Assembly (NCBI GenBank): GCA_018715025.1
Contig: DVMK01000253.1
Location: 1-7,160, forward strand
Reading direction: 5' to 3'
Origin: Candidatus Caccousia avistercoris
Lineage (GTDB): Bacteria > Bacillota > Clostridia > Oscillospirales > Acutalibacteraceae
DNA length: 7,160 nucleotides
In this document: positions 1 through 5,096 of the stretch, piece by piece
Numbering within the stretch: position 1 is the stretch's first letter
Layout: each line of letters begins with the position of its first letter
Made by a program: the position numbers and the translations under genes
The notes under the pieces: generated by a model
Database searches by the model: none
Seen by the model: only the letters and a program-made list of their open reading frames with translations
Told to the model about the DNA's origin: nothing

Positions 1-2
1 GG

Positions 3-8
3 TATAAT
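3..8 (+). promoter_or_regulatory. -10 promoter element of the NuoE-like/sda gene run
   Basis: A perfect TATAAT lies at positions 3-8, 37 bases before the first gene. Its -35 box would fall outside the window, so only half the promoter can be seen. It suggests that transcription of the four-gene run begins at about position 15 and that the NuoE-like gene is the first gene of its transcript. Confidence 0.55.
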
Positions 9-45
9 AGAGGAGAATCACAAACGGGAAAGGATTTTATCGACC

Positions 46-513
46 ATGGAAGAAAAGCTGAAGGAAATTCTCGACTATTACAGGGCGAGGGACGACCGGG
101 GCAGCCAGGAAACGGTGGTGCAGCTTTTGCGGGAGGTGCAGGAGCTGTACGGGTTTATCCCGCCCGAGGCAAGGCGGCTGGCCGCAGAGGCCTGCGGCGT
201 GAAGGAAGCCCTGGTGTCCTGTTTGGTGAAACGGTACCCCAGCCTGAAAGAAGCGGCGTACCGCCACACCATTACCGCCTGCACCGGCCAGCGCTGCGGC
301 CGGAAAGACGGCGCCGCCCTGCTGGCGGCCCTGCGGTGTGAGCTGGGCGTAGAGGGGGAGGGGATTTCCGCCGGCGGGGGAATCCTTCTGCAGACCAGAA
401 ACTGCCTGAAGCACTGCGGCACCGCCCCCAACCTGCTGGTGGACGGGCAGCTGCTTCCCCATACCGCGCCGGAACAAATCCCCAGCCTGGTAGAGCGCCT
501 TCGGAAGCTGTGA
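46..513 (+). CDS. Stand-alone NuoE/HndA-type thioredoxin-like [2Fe-2S] protein
   Basis: The 155-residue product resembles the 24-kDa subunit of NADH dehydrogenase and of NAD(P)-linked hydrogenases (NuoE/HndA family), a cytoplasmic electron carrier that holds one [2Fe-2S] cluster. An N-terminal helical part (residues 1-70, with the family-like YGFIPPEA segment near residue 35) precedes a thioredoxin-like domain. The four cluster cysteines are C79 and C84 (Cx4C) and C120 and C124 (Cx3C), 36 residues apart, which is the family spacing. The usual DG/FT-type stretch before the second pair is replaced by a glycine-rich AGGGILLQTRN, so it is a divergent member. The start is ATG 46; the best ribosome site, AAAGGA at 29-34, is rather far away (11 bases). 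No NuoF-like partner follows; instead an unknown small gene and serine dehydratase do, with an apparent promoter directly upstream. It probably passes electrons to or from an unidentified partner. The family call is firm; its role here is unknown. Confidence 0.85.
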   Translation: MEEKLKEILDYYRARDDRGSQETVVQLLREVQELYGFIPPEARRLAAEACGVKEALVSCLVKRYPSLKEAAYRHTITACTGQRCGRKDGAALLAALRCELGVEGEGISAGGGILLQTRNCLKHCGTAPNLLVDGQLLPHTAPEQIPSLVERLRKL

Positions 514-529
514 GGAAAGGGGCGGACGC

Positions 530-787
530 ATGGAGGAAAACCGGTTTGAAATCCCCAAATCCGACTACTTCACCTTGAACCACAACATATACTGCGGAAG
601 CTGGAAGGGGTTTAACTACAAAATAGACGCCAGGGGGGATCAATTCCTTCTCTCTGTCTGGCTGGGCATGCTGAACCTGGAAAACAGCCAGGTGGCCTCC
701 AGCGGGGAATTCCCCCTGGACGATGCGGGCTACGACGCCGCCCTGGCCTGGCTGGAAGAACAGTACCAGAGCCTGAAGCAAGAATGA
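530..787 (+). CDS. Small acidic protein of unknown function (85 aa)
   Basis: I do not recognise this protein. It is a soluble, acidic 85-residue chain with no signal peptide, membrane segment or metal-binding cysteine cluster (one cysteine only). It is rich in aromatic residues (FEIPKSDYF, NIYCGSWKGFNY), which suggests a small beta-rich fold, and ends in a probable helix (AALAWLEEQYQSLKQE). Reality of the gene is supported by a good ribosome site, AAAGGGG at 516-522, seven bases before ATG 530, by G/C-rich third codon positions like its neighbours, and by tight packing: 16 bases after the NuoE-like gene and 20 before the TTG start of sdaAB. Its stop overlaps an unused ATG at 784. Context suggests co-expression with the Fe-S protein and serine dehydratase, but no function can be assigned. 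Confidence 0.75.
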   Translation: MEENRFEIPKSDYFTLNHNIYCGSWKGFNYKIDARGDQFLLSVWLGMLNLENSQVASSGEFPLDDAGYDAALAWLEEQYQSLKQE

Positions 788-792
788 AAAAT

Positions 793-800
793 GGAGGGGG
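793..800 (+). promoter_or_regulatory. Ribosome binding site that fixes the TTG start of sdaAB
   Basis: GGAGGGGG at 793-800 sits seven bases before TTG 808. The in-frame ATG at 784 lies upstream of this site and has no Shine-Dalgarno match of its own, so TTG 808 is the better start. Confidence 0.75.
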
Positions 801-807
801 ATTTCCC

Positions 808-1470
808 TTGAAGCTGTTCGATATTATCGGCCCTGTAATGACGGGGCCCTCCAGCTCCCACACGGCGGGGGCTGTCAAAATCGGCCTGGTGTCCAGGGCT
901 TTGCTGGGCAGCACGCCGGCGCGGGCTGAAATTCTGCTGCACGGCTCCTTTGCCCAAACAGGGCGGGGCCACGGCACCGACCGCGCCCTGGTGGCGGGCC
1001 TGCTGGGGATGCGCCCGGACGATCCGCGCATCCCCGAAAGCTTTTCCTACGCGGAGGAAGCGGGCCTTTCCTTCGACTTCCAGACGGGAAGCCTGAAAAA
1101 CGTGCATCCCAACACCGCCCGCCTTACCCTGTGGGACAAAAAGGGCAACCGGCTTGAGGTGGTGGCCTCGTCCCTGGGCGGCGGGCGGATTCAGATTTGC
1201 CGGGTAGACGGCATCGACATCGGATTTTCCGGCGGCAGCAACACGCTCATCGTCCACAACGAGGACAAGCCCGGCTGCGCCGCTCTGGTAACCGCCCTGC
1301 TGGCCAAATTCCAGCTGAACATCGCCACCATCCAGCTGTGCCGGAATTTCCCCGGCGGCTACGCGGTGATGGTGATCGAGTGCGACCAGCACATCCCCGC
1401 CCAGCTGGCGGAGCAGCTGGAAAAAACCGAGGGCATTGTGCGCGTTACCAGGCTGAACCTGGACGTTTGA
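808..1470 (+). CDS. sdaAB: L-serine dehydratase, iron-sulfur-dependent, beta subunit
   Basis: This is the beta chain of the two-chain [4Fe-4S] L-serine dehydratase, which with the alpha chain (next gene) deaminates L-serine to pyruvate and ammonia in the cytoplasm. With the TTG 808 start the product has 220 residues, the usual length of Bacillus-type beta chains. Residues 1-140 form the serine dehydratase beta domain with the signature FDIIGPVMTGPSSSHTAG (residues 4-21) and a GSFAQTGRGHGTD block. From about residue 145 (NTLIVHNEDKPG) to the end is an ACT domain, which in related enzymes is regulatory or helps hold the subunits together. A longer form from ATG 784 would add only eight glycine-rich residues encoded by the ribosome site, so it is rejected. 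The alpha gene follows after 22 bases, in the beta-then-alpha order common in Firmicutes. Confidence 0.95.
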   Translation: MKLFDIIGPVMTGPSSSHTAGAVKIGLVSRALLGSTPARAEILLHGSFAQTGRGHGTDRALVAGLLGMRPDDPRIPESFSYAEEAGLSFDFQTGSLKNVHPNTARLTLWDKKGNRLEVVASSLGGGRIQICRVDGIDIGFSGGSNTLIVHNEDKPGCAALVTALLAKFQLNIATIQLCRNFPGGYAVMVIECDQHIPAQLAEQLEKTEGIVRVTRLNLDV

Positions 1471-1492
1471 AGGTGGGAGAGGAGGAATTCCA

Positions 1493-2362
1493 TTGGCTAT
1501 TGATTCCATCGCCGCCCTCATCGAGAAGTGCGGCGAAACCGGCCTTCCCCTTTGGGAGGTCATTTTGGAGGAGGATCTGCGGGAAAACCGAGGCGCCCGG
1601 GAGGACTCCCTGCGTCAAATGCGCCGCCTGTGGGAGGCCATGAAAACAGCGGGGGAGGCCTACCGGCCGGAGGAACGCTCCCGCAGCGGCCTTTCCGGCG
1701 GGGACAGCGCCAAGGTGCAGGCCGCCGCAGAGCAGGGCCTGCTGCTGGGCGGCAGTTTTCTGAACGAGGTGATAGGGGAGGCCCTGAAAACAAGCGAATG
1801 CAACGCCTGCATGAAGCGGATTGTGGCCGCCCCCACGGCGGGCTCCTGCGGGGTGCTGCCCGCCGTGCTGCTTCCCCTGCTGCGCCGTGGCGCGGAGGAG
1901 GACGCCGTTCTGCAGGCTCTTTATGTGGCGGCCGGCTTCGGTGAGGTCATTGCCAGCCGGGCCTCCATTGCCGGGGCGGAGGGCGGCTGCCAGGCAGAGG
2001 TGGGGGCGGCCTCCGGCATGGCGGCCGCCGCCCTGACCCAGCTGCAGGGCGGTTCCCCGCAGGCCTGCGGCCATGCCTGCGCCCTGGCCCTTTCCAACCT
2101 GATGGGCCTGGTGTGCGACCCGGTGGGCGGCCTGGTGGAAATTCCCTGCGTTCACCGGAATGTGGTGGGGGCCGTGAACGCCCTGAGCTGCGCCAATATG
2201 GCGCTGGCCGGGGTGGAAAGCCGGATCCCCGTGGACGAGGTGATCGACGCCATGGCGGAGGTAGGCGAAAAGATGGACGATTCCCTGAAGGAAACAGGGA
2301 ACGGGGGGCTTGCCGCTACGCCCACCGGCCGGGCCATTGCCAGGCGGCTGCAGGGCATGTAG
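1493..2362 (+). CDS. sdaAA: L-serine dehydratase, iron-sulfur-dependent, alpha subunit
   Basis: This is the catalytic alpha chain that carries the [4Fe-4S] cluster; one iron binds the serine hydroxyl during its elimination to pyruvate. The 289-residue length is typical. Recognisable blocks are ECNACMKRIVAAPTAGSCG (about residues 102-120), GGCQAEVGAASGM and GLVCDPVGGLVEIPCVHRN. C166, C208 and C219 are the probable cluster ligands: their spacings of 42 and 11 equal those I recall for the crystallised Legionella enzyme (C343, C385, C396). The chain ends in GM, so it lacks the C-terminal cysteine 'tail' of that single-chain enzyme. The start is TTG 1493, supported by GGAGG at 1481-1485 seven bases upstream. 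The gene is probably translated from the same mRNA as sdaAB. Like all such enzymes it should be sensitive to oxygen, which fits an anaerobe. It ends nine bases from the convergent gluQ gene. Confidence 0.95.
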   Translation: MAIDSIAALIEKCGETGLPLWEVILEEDLRENRGAREDSLRQMRRLWEAMKTAGEAYRPEERSRSGLSGGDSAKVQAAAEQGLLLGGSFLNEVIGEALKTSECNACMKRIVAAPTAGSCGVLPAVLLPLLRRGAEEDAVLQALYVAAGFGEVIASRASIAGAEGGCQAEVGAASGMAAAALTQLQGGSPQACGHACALALSNLMGLVCDPVGGLVEIPCVHRNVVGAVNALSCANMALAGVESRIPVDEVIDAMAEVGEKMDDSLKETGNGGLAATPTGRAIARRLQGM

Positions 2363-2371
2363 CCCGGCCCC

Positions 2372-3322
2372 TTACCCCCAAAGGCCGGCGGGCAGGCGGA
2401 TGTCCTGCCGGGGCAGCTTTTCCCAGGAAAACAGGGGGATGAGCTCCTCCGCCGTCACAGGCTCCTCCCGTTCCAGCAGGCCGCCGGCGAAGGCCAGCTT
2501 GCCCAAAAGCTGCTCTGGGGTGAAGCGCAGGCGCAGGGCCCCCAGGTCCAGGTCGCCGTCCCGCTTGGAAAGCCGCCTGCCGTCAGGGGCCAGCAGCAGG
2601 GGAATGTGGCCGAACACCGGCGGGCGCAGGCCCAGAAGCCGGTACAGGTAAAGCTGCCTGGGGGTGGAGCTGAGAAGATCCCGCCCGCGCACCACCTGGG
2701 TCACGCCCATGAGGGCGTCGTCCGCCGTCACCGCCAGCTGGTAGGCGAACACCCCGTCGGAACGCCGGATGAGGAAGTCTCCGCATTCCTGCTGCAGGTT
2801 TTCCCGGTATTCCCCATAGCACAGGTCGGTAAAGGCAACGGTCTCCTCCGGCACCATAAGGCGGATGGCGGGGCGGCGCTGGGCAGCCAGCGCCGCCCTT
2901 TCCTCTGGGGTCAGGCGGCGGCAGCGGCCGGAATACAGCACCCGCCCGTCAGACAGGTGGGGGGCCTGGGCGGCGTGAAGCTCTGCCCTGCTGCAGAAGC
3001 AGGGGTACACAAGCCCCATGCCCTGCAGCTGTTCCAGGCAGCTTTGGTAAACGGCGGTGCGCTCGCTCTGGTAGTAGGGGCCGTGCCTGCCCCCGCGGCT
3101 GCCGCCTTCCTCCCAGGAAAGGCCCAGCCAGAGCAGATCCTCCTCCAGCAGATCCGCGTATTTCCGGGGGCATCGTTCCTGGTCCAAATCCTCCACTCGA
3201 AGCAGCATCCTGCCGCCCTCCGCTCTGGCGGCCAGCCATGCCATAAGGGCGCAGAACACGTTCCCCAGGTGCATGCGGCCGCTGGGGCTGGGGGCGAAGC
3301 GCCCTACCGTATTCTCTTCCAT
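2372..3322 (-). CDS. gluQ: Glutamyl-Q tRNA(Asp) synthetase
   Basis: This 316-residue protein is a truncated paralogue of glutamyl-tRNA synthetase. It activates glutamate and attaches it to the queuosine base at position 34 of tRNA(Asp). It has the class I catalytic core but no anticodon-binding domain; full glutamyl-tRNA synthetases are about 470 residues or more. Seen in order: RFAPSPSGRMHLGN (residues 8-21, with the HIGH-type HLGN), RVEDLD (42-47), a zinc site C108-x-C110, Y130 and C134 (CFC and YSGRC, matching the Cys-Cys-Tyr-Cys ligands known for Escherichia coli YadB), and a KMSKS-type RLSKR at 250-254. The start ATG at 3320-3322 has an AGGGAGGG ribosome site (3330-3337 on the minus strand) seven bases upstream. 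It is transcribed divergently from the PPK2 gene and ends nine bases from sdaAA. Its presence implies that the host makes or salvages queuosine. A mis-annotated discriminating GltX is unlikely given the length and zinc site. Confidence 0.92.
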   Translation of the reverse strand: MEENTVGRFAPSPSGRMHLGNVFCALMAWLAARAEGGRMLLRVEDLDQERCPRKYADLLEEDLLWLGLSWEEGGSRGGRHGPYYQSERTAVYQSCLEQLQGMGLVYPCFCSRAELHAAQAPHLSDGRVLYSGRCRRLTPEERAALAAQRRPAIRLMVPEETVAFTDLCYGEYRENLQQECGDFLIRRSDGVFAYQLAVTADDALMGVTQVVRGRDLLSSTPRQLYLYRLLGLRPPVFGHIPLLLAPDGRRLSKRDGDLDLGALRLRFTPEQLLGKLAFAGGLLEREEPVTAEELIPLFSWEKLPRQDIRLPAGLWG

Positions 3323-3344
3323 GTCAAAGCCCTCCCTTTTCCGC

Positions 3345-3362
3345 CTGCGGTTCTCTGCGGTT
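3345..3362. repeat. Tandem 8-bp direct repeat at the gluQ transcription start
   Basis: CTGCGGTT occurs at 3345-3352 and again at 3355-3362, exactly 10 bp apart, immediately downstream of the gluQ -10 box. On the gluQ coding strand it reads AACCGCAG, AG, AACCGCAG. One-helical-turn spacing at a start site would suit an operator, but chance is not excluded. Confidence 0.35.
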
Positions 3363-3371
3363 ATTATAGCA
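3363..3371 (-). promoter_or_regulatory. Extended -10 promoter of gluQ
   Basis: The minus strand reads TGCTATAAT at 3371-3363: a consensus TATAAT with the TGn extension. No good -35 box lies 16-18 bases upstream, which is common for extended -10 promoters. The expected start is near 3356, giving a leader of about 33 bases. Confidence 0.6.
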
Positions 3372-3426
3372 CGCCTTCCTGCACGAGGCCAGCGAATGCG
3401 GAAGGTTGTATTCTTTTGTAAAATTT

Positions 3427-3465
3427 TTGAATCGTATAGATTATTTTTTATAAAAATGGTATACT
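3427..3465 (+). promoter_or_regulatory. Promoter region of the PPK2 gene (AT-rich)
   Basis: Two overlapping candidates can be read. One is an extended -10, TGGTATACT at 3457-3465, with a poor -35. The other is TTGAAT (3427-3432), a 16-base spacer and TATAAA (3449-3454). The surrounding 3410-3480 stretch is strikingly AT-rich against GC-rich neighbours and includes A and T runs that could act as an UP element. The extended -10 would start RNA near 3472. Confidence 0.55.
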
Positions 3466-3484
3466 GATTAAATAAATTCCAAGA

Positions 3485-3524
3485 TTTCGTCCTCTGGCTG
3501 CGGCAGCGCGGCAGAGGCGTGAAA
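3485..3524 (+). promoter_or_regulatory. Long hairpin in the PPK2 mRNA leader
   Basis: TTTC (3485-3488), CCTCTG (3491-3496) and GCTG (3497-3500) can pair with CAGC (3504-3507), CAGAGG (3512-3517) and GAAA (3521-3524), around a CGG loop. The pairing leaves a small internal loop and a GCGG bulge. No T-run follows, so it is not a simple terminator. The ribosome site AAAGGTG at 3533-3539 stays free just downstream. It could stabilise the mRNA or be a regulatory leader; function is unknown. Confidence 0.4.
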
Positions 3525-3546
3525 GAATTGGGAAAGGTGTGGTTTC

Positions 3547-5028
3547 ATGCTGAAGGAATTTCCCCTTGGCCGGAAAATTGAGCGGCCGGCCGCAGAGCAG
3601 GCGCTGGAATTTTACCGGGAGAAGCTTACCCGGCAGCAGCTGCAGCTGAAGGAAAAGAAGCTGCCGGTGGTGATCCTTCTGGAGGGCTGGGGAGCCGCCG
3701 GGAAGGGAAGCCTCATCGGCCGGCTGATACAATATTTGGATCCCCGTTTCTACCAGGTGTGCACCAGGAGCGTCCCCTCTGACGAGGAGCTGCGCAAGCC
3801 CTTCCTGTGGCATTTCTTCACCAAAATCCCTGAGGCGGGAAAAATTGTGCTGTTTGATTCCGGTTGGATGGAGGAAACCGTCCGCAGCGCGGAGAAAAAG
3901 GAGCTGAAGAAGAAGGAATACGCCCGCAGGCTGGAAAGCATCCGCGGCTTTGAGCGCCAGCTGCGGGAAAACGGCTACCTGGTGGTGAAGCTGTTCCTCC
4001 ACATTTCCCCGGAGGAACAGAAAAAGCGCCTGGACGCCCTGGAGGAGGACGGGAACACCCAGTGGCGGGTCAGCAAATACGACCGCTGGCAGAACAGCCA
4101 CTATGAGAAATGCCTGAAGCGGTTCGACAAATTTATGGAGGCCACCACCGCGCCCTGGGCCCCCTGGCACATTATCGACGCCTCTTACCGGAAGGATGCG
4201 GAGCTGGCCGCCTTCCGGCTGCTGACCGATGCGATTCAGGCGGCTTTGGAGGAAAGCGAACCGCCCGCCCTGCCCAAGCCGGAGAGCTTCCCCCTGCGGA
4301 AGATGCTCCCCCTGGCGAAAATCGATCTGGACAAAAGGGTGCCCAGCGACGAGGAATACCGGGTGCAGCTGAAATCCGCCCAGAAGCGGCTGCGCCAGCT
4401 TCACAATGTGCTGTACCGGGAAAAGATCCCCCTCATCATTGTGTACGAGGGGTGGGACGCCGCCGGGAAGGGCGGGAACATCAAGCGCCTGGCCGCCGCC
4501 CTGGACCCCCGCGGCGCCGAGGTGCACCCCATTGCCGCGCCGGAACCACGGGAGCTGGCCCGCCATTACCTGTGGCGGTTCTGGATCCGCCTGCCGAAAA
4601 CGGGCCATGTGGCCATTTTCGACCGCAGCTGGTACGGCCGCGTCATGGTAGAGCGCATCGAGGGCCTTTGCAGCGAGGCCAGCTGGAAGCGGGCCTACTA
4701 TGAGATGAACGAGTTCGAGAGGGAGCTCACCGATTGGGGCGCTATTGTGCTGAAATTCTGGATCCACATTGACCCGGACACGCAGCTGGAACGCTTCCAG
4801 GAGCGGCAGAACACCCCGGAAAAGCGCTGGAAGATCACCGACGAGGATTGGCGGAACCGGGAGAAATGGCCCGCCTACCAGGTGGCGGTGGATGAGATGC
4901 TGCAAAAGACCAGCACCGAGTTCGCCCCCTGGCACGTGGTAGAGTCCAAGGACAAAAAATACGCCCGGCTGAAGGCCATTAACCTGACCATTCAGGCCAT
5001 TGAGGAGCGCCTGGGCCGGAAGGATTAA
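3547..5028 (+). CDS. Tandem-domain PPK2: polyphosphate:AMP phosphotransferase
   Basis: The 493-residue product has two PPK2 domains in tandem, the layout of class II PPK2 enzymes (polyphosphate:AMP phosphotransferase, PAP), which use polyphosphate to turn AMP into ADP in the cytoplasm. The C-terminal half has an intact Walker A loop GWDAAGKGG (302-310; D304, K308) and the DRSWYGR block (359-365), followed by WKITDEDWRNREKW in the lid and substrate region. In the N-terminal half Walker A is GWGAAGKGS (47-55), with glycine at position 49 replacing the family aspartate, and the DRSWYGR equivalent has become DSGWM (104-108), so R, S and Y are lost. That half therefore looks catalytically dead, as is the case for other two-domain members as far as I recall. 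Start ATG 3547 is supported by AAAGGTG at 3533-3539, seven bases upstream. The gene is monocistronic between its own promoter and a strong terminator. Single-domain PPK2 (ADP or GDP kinase) is excluded by the duplication; AMP as substrate is inferred from architecture. Confidence 0.92.
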   Translation: MLKEFPLGRKIERPAAEQALEFYREKLTRQQLQLKEKKLPVVILLEGWGAAGKGSLIGRLIQYLDPRFYQVCTRSVPSDEELRKPFLWHFFTKIPEAGKIVLFDSGWMEETVRSAEKKELKKKEYARRLESIRGFERQLRENGYLVVKLFLHISPEEQKKRLDALEEDGNTQWRVSKYDRWQNSHYEKCLKRFDKFMEATTAPWAPWHIIDASYRKDAELAAFRLLTDAIQAALEESEPPALPKPESFPLRKMLPLAKIDLDKRVPSDEEYRVQLKSAQKRLRQLHNVLYREKIPLIIVYEGWDAAGKGGNIKRLAAALDPRGAEVHPIAAPEPRELARHYLWRFWIRLPKTGHVAIFDRSWYGRVMVERIEGLCSEASWKRAYYEMNEFERELTDWGAIVLKFWIHIDPDTQLERFQERQNTPEKRWKITDEDWRNREKWPAYQVAVDEMLQKTSTEFAPWHVVESKDKKYARLKAINLTIQAIEERLGRKD

Positions 5029-5049
5029 AGAGAAAAGGGAAAAGGAATA

Positions 5050-5094
5050 AAAACGGCGGCGCAGCTCTTTTCCAAAGGGCTGCGCCGCCGTTTT
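5050..5094. terminator. Bidirectional intrinsic terminator
   Basis: AAAACGGCGGCGCAGC at 5050-5065 pairs perfectly with GCTGCGCCGCCGTTTT at 5079-5094, and the stem can extend inward with CTT/AAG pairs and one G-T pair. The plus strand ends in TTTT; the minus strand ends in TTTTT (A-run 5049-5053). It lies between the convergent PPK2 gene (stop at 5028) and the dehydrogenase gene (stop at 5097) and serves both. Confidence 0.93.
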
Positions 5095-5096
5095 GC

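Noticed and set aside
784..807. ATG 784 as the start of sdaAB
   Set aside because: It overlaps the previous stop, has no ribosome site, and the extra codons are themselves the ribosome site of TTG 808.
730..2155. Minus-strand frames opposite sdaAB and sdaAA (730-1563 and 1445-2155)
   Set aside because: They mirror the G/C-rich codon pattern of the sda genes and have no motifs; the sense strand carries well-known families.
2606..3421. Plus-strand 271-codon frame opposite gluQ
   Set aside because: It is antisense to a gene with all catalytic and zinc motifs, and it reads through the gluQ promoter. The composition is typical of an antisense shadow.
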